Below, in pieces: positions 1 through 11,330 of a stretch of 64,000 nt of DNA; the first letter of the stretch is position 1, and each line of letters starts with the position of its first letter. A program made the translations under genes and the position numbers. Origin of the DNA: Silene conica (lineage: Eukaryota > Streptophyta > Magnoliopsida > Caryophyllales > Caryophyllaceae); NCBI GenBank assembly GCA_029255685.2, contig CM055315.2, forward strand, positions 55,147,358 through 55,211,357, in the 5' to 3' direction. The notes under the pieces were generated by a model, which saw only the letters and a list, made by a program, of their open reading frames with translations, did not search any database and was not told the DNA's origin.

Positions 1-62
1 GTAGTTTGGTTACCTAAGGGTGTTAGAACTTCGGGACGAAGTTCGTTTTAAGGAGGGAAGAC
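1..62 (+). mobile_element. 3' end of a Tekay/Del-type Ty3-gypsy element, with polypurine tract
   Basis: The stretch ends in the purine-rich tract AAGGAGGGAAGAC directly before an LTR that starts TGTAATACC. The preceding GAACTTCGGGACGAAGTTC is an inverted repeat, and nearly the same block stands before the LTR at 51693. This layout is usual for the 3' end of Tekay/Del chromovirus-type elements. The coding part lies outside the window. Confidence 0.75.
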
Positions 63-1314
63 TGTAATACCTCGCTTTTTAATTCTTTTATTTTTAATCG
101 ATCGTTTATTAAGTTTGTTTGTATGCGTGTTATAGGAGTCGTTTTGGACCTAGGTGGGACTCGAAATAGGAGCTAAGTCATCTTAGAATATTTGAGGTAG
201 CAAGTACTTGTTGGGTTTCGAACCTAGGACCAAGGATGACACGGCTGTGGGCCTCGATTTGTGTGCAAAGGAGCAGCCCACGAGCAGTGTTATGGTACAG
301 CGGAATAGGCAGGGTTTCAGCCGCCTTATTTAAGCTGGAATTACCCTAACCCTACACCCCCAATATCAGATCTTAAAACACAAAAGCTTAGCCATCACTA
401 CAGGGAAGAAAGGGAAGCCTCTCACGGTGGTAACAACCTAGTCCACGGTGGTTCGAATTGGGTCAGAAACTAGGCAGTCACACACACACGTTGTTATACT
501 CTTGTCAGTCTGCTTGTTGTTTACGATATCAGTCAGGTATAATGCGATGAATCCTTGATGTTTTTATATAATTTTGTGATAGAGCATGTAATGAACGTAT
601 AGAGAACATGGATTGGTGGTCGTGGTCTGTGGAAAGGGTGTCGAGGAGGGTGTTTTACTCGTTGCAGGAATGGGTTTTTGAGTACTGTTATTCGTTTCTT
701 CATCACATGTTTTTCTGGGTGTCTAATTTAGTGTATGTATGGAGTCATGTATAGTCTATATTTTTTATGGGTCCGTGGTCAGAAGACAATTGGTGTATGG
801 GGGTGTCAATCAGAAGTGGTTAAGGTGGTCCGGGGTGTCTGTCTATGGTGGCTTTCGGGTGGTCGATATGGGTGGTGACAAGGAGGCTGATGTGATGTTG
901 TTTTTTTTTCGTGAGTCAGTTGTAGGGGTTAATCTTGGGAGTGGTAACACCGTTGACTCGGGGGAGGTCGACACGGTGTCACCACTGTGTCGTGTGGGTC
1001 TGGTGTCTCAGGGGGTTGTGGTGGTGGACGCTGGTTGTCGTGGTGGCTGCGCGTGCTTCTAGGGGTTGGTGTTTGGGGTCTGTTCAGGTAATCAACGTGG
1101 GAACCAGGCCTGATTAAGGCACTGGTTCACCACGGCGGAGGAAGTCGACAGGCCGACGGTGGCTGTGGGGGTGAATGGTGGTGCTGGGTACACGGGGTGA
1201 TGGTTGTCGAAGGGGGTAGGGGCGTGTCTCGGTTGTTTGAGGGCTGATAGTGTCGGGTTGTCGGGTTGTTGTGGTGTCGGGTAGGTTGTTTGTTGTTTGT
1301 TGTTTTTGTTATCT

Positions 1315-1375
1315 TTTATTATTATTATTATTATTATTATTGTTATTATTATTAAAATTATTACTATTAATATTA
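1315..1375. repeat. TTA/ATT microsatellite inside LTR
   Basis: ATT trinucleotides are repeated about ten times and then degenerate into AT-rich sequence. Confidence 0.85.
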
Positions 1376-1863
1376 TAATTAATACTTTATTTGATTTTGG
1401 AGTATTTGTTTTTATGAGGAAATATTTTTATTTATGGCAAGAATATTTAGTATTTAAGGTATGGCATTTTTATTTATGGTAAAGATTTAAATTTGAATTT
1501 CAAACCAAGTGTTTGTTTATTCTTAGGAGTTGTTTTCTTTTAGTAGCTACTATATTTGGAAGTTACTATTTTGGGTAACTCGGTTGTTGGGAACTTTCTA
1601 AATATAGGAAGTTTCCATAATTGGTTTGTGTACATGTTTTACGAGAATTAGGGAGTTTATTAATTAAGTAATATATATTTTAGGTGGCAAGTTTCGTGTG
1701 GAACACTTTTAACGCGCTTGGACGTACCTACTTTTCCTGCTATTTCAGGTAGGGAATACTACGTATATGAGATGTGTAATCTGTATATTGACTGATATTA
1801 ATCCTGTTCATATATGTTGTTATATGATTGGTAAATGTGATATATAATCCTGTGATGCGAAAT

Positions 1864-1962
1864 GGTGCGGAGATAAAGGGTCTGTGTGGTGCGGAGATAA
1901 AGGGTCTGTGTTTGGTGCGGAGATAAAGGGTCTGTGTGGTGCGGAGAAAAAGGGTCTGTGAT
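1864..1962 (+). repeat. 24 bp tandem repeat, four copies, in LTR
   Basis: Four near-identical units of GGTGCGGAGATAAAGGG followed by TCTGTG stand head to tail. One unit has a 2 bp insertion and the last has a T to A change. The array lies about 60 bp upstream of the hairpin TCAACCTCGCGGTTGA. The related LTRs at 40426 and 51693 lack it. Confidence 0.88.
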
Positions 1963-2024
1963 TCGGAGTGGAGAAGTTCAACTTTCTTTTTATAGTAATG
2001 TTGTTAATTTACAGTTTTCTCTAC

Positions 2025-2040
2025 TCAACCTCGCGGTTGA
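2025..2040 (+). other. LTR hairpin TCAACC-TCGC-GGTTGA
   Basis: This is a perfect 6 bp inverted repeat with a 4-base centre. The same hairpin stands in the other two Tekay-type LTRs at 54337-54352 and 40752-40767, where the centre read in LTR sense is GCGA. The arms are kept and the centre is inverted. Confidence 0.7.
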
Positions 2041-2288
2041 CCCTGTGTATTCGTGATCACCTGTGATGAACCAATTATTTGGGAGCAGATTGACAGGTTA
2101 AAGACTATGGGAGCTTAGGGAAGGGAGAAGCATGGACCCGGACCTGTCTAGAGCATAGATCACATGAGAATAGTCTATGAGTTGTACTTTCTTTTTGATC
2201 CGAACAGTTTTATCTTTTGGTTATGTAAGAACATAATTGAGTTTAAATCTTATATAAAGTACTGTTTATCTTCCTTTGTAACTATTGC

Positions 2289-2302
2289 CTCGGGAAACCG
2301 AG
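2289..2302 (+). other. LTR hairpin CTCGG-GAAA-CCGAG
   Basis: The 5 bp arms enclose GAAA, a GNRA-type tetraloop, 65 bp before the LTR end. The equivalent hairpin in the LTRs ending at 54725 and 40426 keeps the arms, but the loop is TCATT. Confidence 0.65.
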
Positions 2303-2367
2303 ATGGTAACACCTTTATTTATCTGAGGAGTCCTAGTTCAGGCCCTTAAATAAATGGGGGTGTTACA

Positions 2368-2661
2368 TAAAATGTCCAAGGGCATTTTCGTCTTTTTATG
2401 GAAAAACGCCGACTACGTTTACTAACCCCTTAAAGTAAGTAGTGTTGTGGGGTAAGGTGTGTATTGTTTTAACTTAAAGTGATTAATAAAATACGTATAA
2501 AAATTTATCAAAAATGGACAACGAGAGATTATTGTAATTGGACTAAAATAAAAATTGGGATATTTATCTAGAATGAGAGTGAGTATGTGATAACCTTCCA
2601 AAACATCCCTCTTGGGAGAATAAGTAAATATTGTTGTTAGGGTGAGTTATAACTTATAAAC
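2368..2661. other. AT-rich intergenic stretch
   Basis: No ORF or repeat boundary is visible. It lies between the LTR and a MITE. Confidence 0.5.
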
Positions 2662-2663
2662 TA

Positions 2664-2920
2664 CTCCCTCCATTCTTTTTATATCACCCCATTTCATTAT
2701 TCACGTTTGCCGATGTTCATTTTGTTTTGATTATATCTTTAGCTACATACTACTAAAAATTATAAAAGTTTGATATTCTTAATCCTCTTATCAAGACAAT
2801 CCAAAAAAGATCTCACATGAATATATTTCCGTGAATGGATTGAGAGAAAACCGACGTTAAATACTCGATTGTAAATAGTGTCAAAACAAAAGTTGGGTGA
2901 TATAAAAAGAATGGAGGGAA
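2664..2920. mobile_element. Stowaway-like (Tc1/mariner) MITE upstream of the WEB gene
   Basis: A 257 bp element has terminal inverted repeats of about 26 bp that start CTCCCTCCATTC, the usual Stowaway end. It is flanked by a TA duplication (2662-2663 and 2921-2922). Its interior resembles, in inverted orientation, the MITE at 8391-8650. It ends about 370 bp upstream of the WEB start codon, so it may contribute to that promoter. Confidence 0.88.
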
Positions 2921-3289
2921 TATGGTAGTACTCCTGGGACAATCCCATATGAGAAATTGAGTAAGATTCAAATAAAGATGGCACGAAAACGGACCGTTGA
3001 CTCATAAAATCGAACGTTACATTACAATTTAGAAAGACAGCACGTCCCGCACTCTTTTGTTTACTGTACTTTAATGTCTCCTCTCCCATTCCCAACACTT
3101 GACACTTTCTCACTTCTCTTATTAAATTCTTCCTCCATTTTTCCTTCAAGTATTCATTCTTACTACATGAACCACTACTATAGTACTATACAGTAAAGTA
3201 ATACTTAGTATACTACGTTGTTGCTTATCTATTAATCTCCCTTTTAATTTCGGAAAGTTATTATACTCAGCTCCGATTGCTGGTTAACA

Positions 3290-5370
3290 ATGGCAGAAGA
3301 AAAGGAAACCCTAGAAATTGGGAAATCTGAAGTTGAAGAAATTGGGATGTTGTCGAGGGCGGAGATTGACACTTCTGCACCATTTCAGTCTGTTAAACAA
3401 GCCGTTTCTATGTTTGGTGCTCTTGGCTTTTGGAAACCTCTTCACTCTCAAACCTCTATTTCGAAACTACTGGTAATTCTTTTTCTTGCTTTTACTAATC
3501 TTAATTATTACTCCCTCCTATTCATTATTTTCTATACTTGGGAGTTAAATAACGAATTAAGGCCACAAACATTAATGAAAAGGAAAAAAGAAAAACTGAA
3601 TAATCCGTTTAAGGAAAAACTCGATTATCAACTATTGACGGATTATATACTTGTTGGAGTAGGTCTTGAGTTGAGTTAATTCACGATGTGCCCAAACAGA
3701 AAAACTTGATTATCGTCCCGTCTCAAAGGTTCTGCAGACCCTGTGCAAAATATGATCTTCCAACTCCATCCCTCATTTCTTACTTACTTGCTTCTTATTT
3801 ATATATCATCACTGTTTCTATTCATGTCTAAAATTGCGTTTGATGTCAGTCTGGTGAGGCTCAAGAGATTGATGTTGCAAGAGTAGAGGAACAGGCAGCT
3901 GAATTAGCCCAAGACCTAAAATTGAAAGAAAGGGATACACTTGAGGTTCTAAAGGAACTTGAGTCAACCAAGTTAATGGTTGAGGAACTTAGGTCAAAGC
4001 TACAAAATGAAGAAGCTACTGCCAAACTCAACATTAACACTGACATACTGCCGTTTGCCCAAGGAGATCAAAACCGAGAGGAAAAGGAGAATAATCCTAA
4101 TCTTTCATTTCACAAGTTACCCCAGAGTTCAAACCCTGGGTTGTCTTCGGCCCCGGCCCCGGCCCCGGCCCCAAGTTTGGTCTTAATGGAACTTAAGCAG
4201 GCCAAGTGGAACCTTACTAAAACCACAAACGATCTGGCTGAAATTCGAGCATCTGTAGAACTATACAACAAAAAGATTGAGCGGGAAAGGACTTCTCTTG
4301 AGAAAACCCGTGAAAGGTTGAGGTCTAGTACATCCAAGATTTCATCTCTTGAAGACGAGATCAGCCAAACGAAGTCAAAGCTACAAGAATCTAACACTGC
4401 TAGTATTAACAAAGCTCCACATGGTGCCAAAGATGTTATGTTGGAGCTGCAACGGTTAAATACCGAGGCAGAAAAATATAAAAAAATAGGAGAGGCTGCG
4501 AAATCTGAAGTCATGAAGGTCATGTTACAAATTGAGCAGACTAAGGCAAAGATAAAAACAGCGGAAGTAAGATTGGTCGCTGCCCGAAAAATGAAAGAAG
4601 CTGCTATGGCAGCGGAATCTGTTGCTCTGGGAGAAATCAAGGCTTTAGAGAAGAGCAAGAATTCTACATTGGGTGTTCTCGAGGAAAAAAATGAAAACAT
4701 TACTCTTACTCTTGAACAGTATACTTTCTTAAAGGGCAAGGCTTATGATGCTGAACAGTCTTCTAATATTAGAGTCCTTGAGGCCATGGATCAAGTAGAT
4801 GAAGAAAATGTCTGCAAAGTGGATATCATGAAGCGAGTAGATCAAGCCATGGAAGAAGTGAAGACTTCCAAGCAGGCTTTAGAGGACGCTCTCGATCGAG
4901 TCGAAGCTGCAAATAGTGCTAAGCTAGCCGTTGAGGAGGCGCTTAGGAAATGGAGATCCGAGAATGGGGAGAGAAGACGTTCTATACAGAATAACACCAA
5001 ATTCAAAAACCCATGTCCATCCAATCGTAGGGGAGACTCTTGGATGCTTGATCTTAATGGTATCACACTTGTAGGCGAATCCAATAATTCGGTTTTGAAA
5101 CCTAATTTGTCAATTGGGCAGATACTTAGCAATAAACTTCTGATAACTCAAAAGTTTGAATCTGGAAAAAGCTCCAGAAAAAGTAAGGTGTCATTGGGTC
5201 AAATGCTTGGAAAACCGAATGTTGAACTATCATCTGCATGGAAGATGGAGAAAGGGGATGGAGATCCTAAGAAACTTCTTGTGAAAAGGAAGAAGCTAGG
5301 TTTTCCTCGATTTTCAGTGCTCTTGCCTAAGAAAAGCCAGAAAAAGAAGCCTACAAAAGTTGCAAGGTAA
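3290..5370 (+). CDS. WEB family coiled-coil protein (WEAK CHLOROPLAST MOVEMENT UNDER BLUE LIGHT-like)
   Basis: Two coding exons, 3290-3472 and 3850-5370, join in phase 0 across a GT-AG intron and give 567 residues. Residues 23-43 read RAEIDTSAPFQSVKQAVSMFG, the N-terminal signature of this family. A long, highly charged Glu/Lys-rich coiled coil of about 300 residues follows, including LMELKQAKWNLTKTTNDLAE, a well-kept family segment. Near the C-terminus SLGQIL and SLGQMLGK occur, followed by a very basic tail. WEB/PMI family proteins take part in light-driven chloroplast movement in the cytosol; whether this paralogue does is unknown. An Ala-Pro run near residue 140 is encoded by tandem GGCCCC units. 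The ATG at 3290 is preferred because it gives the full family N-terminus. No frame break is seen. Confidence 0.9.
3508..3640. mobile_element. Possible Stowaway fragment in WEB intron 1
   Basis: The intron holds TACTCCCTCCTATTCA, a Stowaway-like left end followed by sequence typical of such elements. No matching right end is found, so it is either truncated or a chance match. Confidence 0.3.
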
Positions 5371-6189
5371 ATGTAATTTGTTGGAGGGTATTGCTTGATG
5401 GTGTGAACTGATCGCTGATCTCTCTAATTAGTAAACTTCGTAGTAGTTAACCATTTCACTTTGTAGTCCTAATTAATCTCAGGGTGCTGTAAAGTTAATG
5501 TGTGGATTGCTAAATTGTGAGTCAATGTGTTTTAGTGTCTTATATTTTGTGACTTATAGATGATGTAGCGAAAAATGTAATTGTGGCGTTCCGTCATTTT
5601 ATCTGTTACTATTCTTATGCAACAGGTTGAACCTCCTCACTTCCGGATGCAAAGGATTGTTGCAGGAAGTCGACCAGTTAGCTGTGCCGAAAATATAACC
5701 GTTGGAGCATATACTCAAGAAAAGATTGTCATGTTGATATGTGCACTATTAGACCTAAGAAATGATATACTATAAATTATTCATCTGCTACTTTTTTACC
5801 CGGGTGCACAAATTTGCTTGTTCAAGATATCATTGTCAAGGTTTCTTTAGAGATTGTTTGATTATTCCATGCATGTGTAAGTTCATAGCAAAACGCAACT
5901 TTTTATTACAGACCGCCTATTTCCCGAGTGCACGAATCAAATATAGTCATTTTATGATTAAATATTGCTATGTTTTTATATAATATTACCGCACCGAAGA
6001 CCAAAACTTGAAAAAAGAGGCCCAAAGACCGGACCAAAATAATTCCGTCCGGGTATTTTGGTCCGGACCAAATGGTCCGGTTCGGTCCATTTTGCATGTC
6101 CGGGCCTAAATTTGTTTATCCCTACGGTCCAGAACAATCGGATAGGTCGTTGGAGCAGCGGGTTTTAATCTAGAAGATGAATGTAGTGC
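5371..6189. other. WEB 3' flank and unexplained spacer
   Basis: The first part is probably 3' UTR. From 6000 to 6110 there are repeated CCGGACC/GGTCCGG motifs, including the palindrome GGTCCGGACC, of a degenerate type common in plant intergenic DNA. No coding potential is convincing. Confidence 0.4.
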
Positions 6190-6198
6190 CTTGTATTA

Positions 6199-6891
6199 GA
6201 AGTTTTTGCCAAAATGGTGTTCCAAACGGAACTCTTTAACAAAATGGGGCTCTTTTGAAACTAATTACCAAAAATGATTCCACGTCATCATTTCTGATTT
6301 TTTTTTTAAAAAAATTTCTCAAACATATCGCTGTCCGGGACAACGATCAGTTGAAAAAGTGCACAATCCACTAACAGCGACCAGATGAATGAACAAAATT
6401 TGTTTCACAACTTCCTCCTATTAAGGAATCTTGCAGTACATTGATTACACTTGGTTGCAACTTGCAAGTACAAACAAACAAACCTATAAATTTTTTGTTG
6501 ACTCATACTTATAATTGGCTGAACTATGTGACCCGAAACTCGAATTAACCCGACTCGCTTCGAACATGACCCGAGCTCTTTTAAACAGTAATTGACTCGA
6601 CACAAAAATGACCTGTTTCGAAACCACGCAAGCCGAAAATTACTCGACAAAACATAGCTCTAATTGACCGACACAAAAATGACCTGTTCCGAAACCACGC
6701 AAGCCGAAAATTACTCGACAAAACATAACTCTAATTGAACCGAGTTAGTGGATTGTGCATTTTCGAGAAATTTAGAAAAAAAAAAAAAAAAATTAGAAAT
6801 AATGACGTGGAACCATTTTTGGTAATTAGTTTAAAAAGAGCCCTATTTTGTTAAATAGTTCCGTTTGAAACACCATTTTGGCAAAAACTTC
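6199..6891. mobile_element. Mutator-like (MULE) MITE with long TIRs
   Basis: Terminal inverted repeats start GAAGTTTTTGCC and remain recognisable for roughly 150-190 bp, including GTGCACAATCCACTAAC near their inner ends. The element is flanked by a perfect 9 bp duplication CTTGTATTA (6190-6198 and 6892-6900). A 9 bp duplication with long TIRs is the Mutator superfamily hallmark. The interior has no transposase ORF, so it is non-autonomous. Confidence 0.88.
6597..6738. repeat. Tandem duplication inside the MULE MITE
   Basis: Two copies of a roughly 70 bp unit beginning CGACACAAAAATGACCTG follow one another and differ at a few bases. Confidence 0.8.
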
Positions 6892-6984
6892 CTTGTATTA
6901 AGATGTTAATGTGATAGTTATGAAATGGCACACTTGCGATGAAGGCGAACTTATCGATTATAGTACGAAATGCCAATATGGTCT

Positions 6985-7660
6985 GTTCTTTGTGTTCAGG
7001 TAATTGGGTGGAGAAGGTCATACAAGATCTGGATGAGAATGATATTGAGAGTTTCAGGATAAGGTGTTGGGCATTATGGGACAGTCGTAACAAAACTTGT
7101 GTTTAAGAATCAACCATAGCAGACTGGATGTGTGATGCTGACGGTGAATGGGCTATTACATGAGATGTGTGAGAATGCCGAGACAAGTACGAATGAGCGA
7201 AGTAAGGTGCGAGGCGGTAATCGATGGGTAAACTCAAGGGTGGGGGAGTTTAAAGTTAACGTGGATGCGATAGAGATTGATCACAAATTCTTATTTGTAA
7301 TGGCACTATCCGTTGTAAACTTGTGACGGATACCGTTTTCTCTCACAAAATACCCACTTTTTCTCTTTCTTTGACACTATTTACGTGGTCTCCTTTATCC
7401 ACTAACTTATTTTGTATCCATTTTATCTCACAAAATATCCGTTACAAATTGTCACCCGTCATAAGTAAGACTTATTGGGAATTGATGGTGTACGTAGGGG
7501 TTGGAGTGGGCGTAATTTGCTTGATGAGATGGGTGATGTAAGACGGGGTGTTACTTTACAGATGCGTGAGACGATGGAGCCTGGTGAAGCCAAAGTTCAG
7601 TTTTTCAGCTTTGGCCGCATTATGGGCACAATAGTTTTGTTTTCTAGGAACAAATATAAT
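6985..7660 (+). pseudogene. LINE-type RNase H / reverse transcriptase tail remnant
   Basis: Frame segments read IRCWALWDSRNKTCV, then FKVNVDA, then a stretch around EMGDVRRGVTLQMRETMEPGEAK. This order matches the end of plant non-LTR polyproteins: a W..RN motif, then an RNase H domain starting with KVNVDA. Stops break the frame, and a probable MITE separates the last two segments. It is a dead fragment. Confidence 0.55.
7281..7480. mobile_element. Putative small MITE inside the RNase H remnant
   Basis: An AT-rich stretch of about 200 bp has imperfect inverted ends: TTCTTATTTGTAATGGC at the left and the reverse of TCTTACTTATGACGGG at the right, with CCGTTACAA/TTGTAAC-type inner repeats. It interrupts RNase H-like coding sequence. 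Ends and duplication are not resolved. Confidence 0.4.
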
Positions 7661-7936
7661 ACTAAAACAATGTAAATAAACTCCTAGCTTCCAAATGCTT
7701 CTAATGATGTTTGCAAGTGAATGTGAAATGGGTCGTACGATCCGATAGAGAGGTGATAAACATTGTTGTTTTGTTTTTTTTTTTTTTTTTTGATAAGGTA
7801 AGAAAACTAGGTTGATCCTCTCGGATAGGACCAACCTATCTCATCCTTTCGAATGAGTAAGGTAAGTTGAAGCAAACATTGTTGTTAGTTGCCCATTCCG
7901 GACCTTTTTTTTGTCGCCAAGGCTTCTGCTTGCTCA

Positions 7937-8262
7937 CCTGACCCGACACCGTCGTAACACAAACCCAATAAGATGGGTGTGCACTTTTGGGTAACCTGAG
8001 TACTCCCGACCACAAGGTCACCACAGGGTCACCACACGGTCGCAGGGTCGCTCTGATACCATTTGTAACAACCCCGCCACCGTCGTAACACAAAACCAAT
8101 AAGATAGGTGTGCACTTTTGGGCCCGTTATTTGTCCTCACTTAAGCCCAAAAGCACAAGACCTTGTTACTAAGTGGTGGGTGGAAACTATTATAAACATA
8201 TCACAAGCCTCACATTTTACCGATGAGGGACAAATCTTCTCTCATACTCTTGGGATATTACA
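7937..8262 (-). mobile_element. TRIM-like miniature LTR element
   Basis: On the minus strand a 199 bp terminal repeat (8262 to 8064) begins TGTAATATCCC and ends GGGTTGTTACA. It is followed two bases later by TGGTATCAGAG, a primer site for initiator tRNA-Met. About 50 bp further on, part of the same terminal repeat recurs at 7937-8000 (AAAAGTGCACACC, CGTCGTAACAC region). A short terminal repeat with a primer site and a tiny interior fits a TRIM; the second repeat is truncated. Confidence 0.6.
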
Positions 8263-8390
8263 TACTACAATTATCATGAGACCCAATAACCATCTTTGGT
8301 AATCTATGTTTGAGATCAATAATATCCTCCTGAGAATCTGTTGACATAACTTCACGTACATCCATAACAATATTATGCTGCTTAATAGTA

Positions 8391-8650
8391 CTTCCTCCAT
8401 TCCAATCAATTCTATACATTTCACTTTTCGGATATTATTCATAAGTCGAGTGAATTTTCGACACAACTTCTAATATATAACATAAAAGATAGTCATGTGA
8501 GATCTTGTTTAAATTGTCTTACCGAGTATATTGTGAATATCAAAATTTTTTAATTTTTATCTATACGTAACTAAAGATATTAACGAAAGAAAACGAGTAT
8601 TGACAAACGTGAATAAAGTAAATGTATAGAATTGATTGGAATGGAGGAGG
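8391..8650. mobile_element. Second Stowaway-like MITE
   Basis: A 260 bp element has inverted ends starting CTTCCTCCATTCCAATC and TA duplications at 8389-8390 and 8651-8652. Its interior aligns in inverted orientation with the MITE at 2664-2920, so they belong to one family. Confidence 0.88.
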
Positions 8651-8689
8651 TAACATTTAAACCCCTTGATAATTCTTCTTTATATATTG

Positions 8690-8721
8690 ACTAGTTTAGA
8701 ACCCGTGCAAAATTGCACGAG
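8690..8721 (-). mobile_element. Helitron-like 3' terminus (minus orientation)
   Basis: ACTAG (reverse of CTAGT) is followed by the hairpin CGTGCAA-AA-TTGCACG at 8704-8719. A hairpin about 10 bases before CTAG|T is the Helitron 3' end pattern. The 5' end was not located. Confidence 0.45.
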
Positions 8722-11024
8722 CATATAAATGATATATAAAATTAAGTTTTAAACTATTATTTTAAGTAATGTATTAATTTGAAATTTTGAATGTGCATGG
8801 TAGAGTAATGATTTATATCACGTGTGAGATATGTGTTCGATAAATAAAACTTGAGTACTTTATAGTGTTCAACTACTCAATTAGTGGAATAATATAGAAT
8901 CGGTTTTATAGATCTAGTAGTATAGATTTGTAGTTGTATAAGCTTAAACCAAATGATTTGAGCTTATATGTATGCACGTTTTACGAACTTTATCGGAAAG
9001 AATCTGAACGCTTTTATAAATAAAAAAATTAACTCAAAATATTATATTTAAACTCAAAAATAATACATATTAACTCAATAAGATTTTAACTTTAACACCT
9101 AAAGAATTAAAATGTAAGTCATAATTTTTAAAAACTCAAAAAATTGCATATAAGCTCAATTAGATTTGTACTCGTACGATGCTCATATACATTAAGGTGT
9201 TAGGTGTATAGTCTTATCTGTGTCAACTACTAAACCCCACAACAAATGATTCTCTTTAATTAGTCGCAATTTGTATAACAATCTATCTAATATATATACC
9301 TATTTTCAACTTTTCAACTAATTATTGTTCCTATAATAATTTAGGGGAAATGATAAATATAATCCCATGGGTTGTATTTAAGGAGTAAAAATAAATTTTT
9401 AATATCTATATTAATTGCAATGAATAATGTGCAATTTAATTTCGAATTCCTAACTTAATACCACTTTTAGAAGGTATTAAATATTTAAATACAACGAAAG
9501 TTGTATTTAACGTCACCAATAATCTATTGATTAGAAATTAGAATGACCCTGTTATTTTTTCTGTTCAAGTGAACATTGTCACCTGAAATATGTTTATACC
9601 CTTGTTAGATACTATTTATTTCCCGTGTGTGAGCCATGTCTCATATCTTCGACCCGAGAATCTGCCATATTAATAGTGTCATAGTATTTTAATTTAGAAT
9701 GTTAATTAAATTTAAATATTCTTACGAAATTCAAGCACAAAAATATGAATATCATAATAAAATGTGAATTTCAGCAGAAACAATCATATACTCAACATGG
9801 TTCACCGATAACTTTGATAATCAGTTTAGTATTCTTTTTTTACCAATTAAACCATTTTTCTTATCTAATAAAACACATGTAATTTAATGTACTTCTATAA
9901 TAGAATAATTAAATATCATTATAATCTCATGGTGTTGTCATAATTACCCATCACATACATATATTGATTGGTTATTGATCCGTTTGTGAGTAGACATCAC
10001 AAATGGGTTATTTGGATCGAGTAATTTTGGATCGAGTTATTTTTTTGGGTCAACAAATTATTGAGACATTTTTCGGTGGTGTCACTTCGGACCGGATCAT
10101 TTTGGGTCATGATTTTGCATTAATTCGCTCATTTTGGGTCAATAGGATCATTTCAGGTTACATTTAGATTGGGCCACTTTGGATCGTTTCTCTTTGAGTG
10201 TTCCAATCATACATTTTAGGTCATTTTCGAGTCTTGGGTAAGTCTTATAGAATTGGGTCACCAGGTCTATTTGTGAGCAATTAAATAGAGGTATCTCTTA
10301 GTCGAGTTGTTTAAAATTATAGGATTAGAAACCTTATCTTATAAGAATTAATAAAATGAGTCAAATATTTAAATATAAACCATAATAAAACTTTTAAAAT
10401 AAAAAATATGGAGGAAATTTGTTGAGTTTAACTATATGTCACATGCATCATGAAATTAAAAAAATAGGAAGATTAAAATCATTACCCAAAATGATCCATT
10501 GCAATTGCTTTAAAAGAAATAATGAAAATTGCCAGAAAATAAACAAACACAATACAAAATGTATGTATTATGCATTCTACTAAAATTTAATGAAAAAATT
10601 TCGTTGACATCCATATTATTTGCCAACTCAGAAAACTTGCTCTAGTAATAATGATTTTAGAACGAAGATCAAAATATAAAATGACTCGAAAATTTGAAAA
10701 AGATGAGTACTTTTGTAGATGTAAATACGAAAAATTAGATTTAATACACGGAAAAACAATTTACACTGCATTTTCCCGAAAATAAGGGTTGGATTATGCT
10801 CCGTAAATCTGAATGAAACCTCTTAACATGACGATGCAGAAAGTATAATATATGAAGATATACGGGAATTGGAAAGTTTAGGTAGATATATATTATACGG
10901 CTATAATAATCTTGAAGACAGATATTTTTTGGAGGTAAAGATATGTAATCTTTTCTAAGGTAGATTATTTAGGAATAAGACTATGATAGTGAAAATTGGT
11001 AAGAATAATTATTAGGGTTTTGAG
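8722..11024. other. AT-rich intergenic region with GGGTC-type motifs
   Basis: No gene is visible. From about 9995 to 10260 short motifs such as TTTTGGGTCA and TTTGGATCG recur at irregular spacing, a degenerate repeat type common in plant DNA. The rest is AT-rich with many stops. Confidence 0.5.
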
Positions 11025-11325
11025 TTAGGCGGGAAAATAATTCACCATTGCTTGACACGTGTACAATAAATATTTAGTGGTTTCTCTTTTATACTTATAT
11101 ATAGATATCATGCTTTGTAAGGTCAACTTTTCACCCCTAAATAACATATTATTTCGCACTATCCAAAGAGTATAGAGGGTCGCCATAAACATAGAAATGT
11201 GGATTTCCTTCTCCTTCATATTTTTGAAGTAGGTGAATCTGTTGCAAACCCATTGTTTTAAGTCAAGTGAAGAATTAACATCCACCCTAATACCAAGATC
11301 CATGGATTTCCACAGTCGCTGAGCA
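11025..11325 (-). pseudogene. LINE reverse transcriptase C-terminal fragment
   Basis: The minus-strand ORF contains LGIRVDVNSS, then a Lys-rich segment, then ATLYTLWIVRNNMLFRGE. This resembles the region after the reverse transcriptase zinc-binding domain in plant non-LTR retrotransposons (iW..RN..vF). It is short and truncated at both ends. Confidence 0.5.
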
Positions 11326-11330
11326 ACTGG

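Larger units (their letters stand above)
63..2367 (+). mobile_element. 3' LTR of a Tekay/Del-type Ty3-gypsy element
   Basis: The LTR begins TGTAATACC and ends GGGGGTGTTACA, about 2.3 kb. It follows a polypurine tract, so it is the 3' LTR of a plus-strand element. Its ends match the LTRs at 40426-43560 (minus) and 51693-54725 (plus), but the interior differs, so it is a related family and not the same one. It contains a G/T-rich segment (about 600-1270), a TTA microsatellite, a 24 bp tandem repeat and two short hairpins near its 3' end. The 5' partner is outside the window, so no target duplication can be checked. Confidence 0.82.

Noticed and set aside
4110..4739. Minus-strand 209-codon ORF in the WEB gene
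   Set aside because: Antisense shadow of the coiled-coil exon; no family motif.
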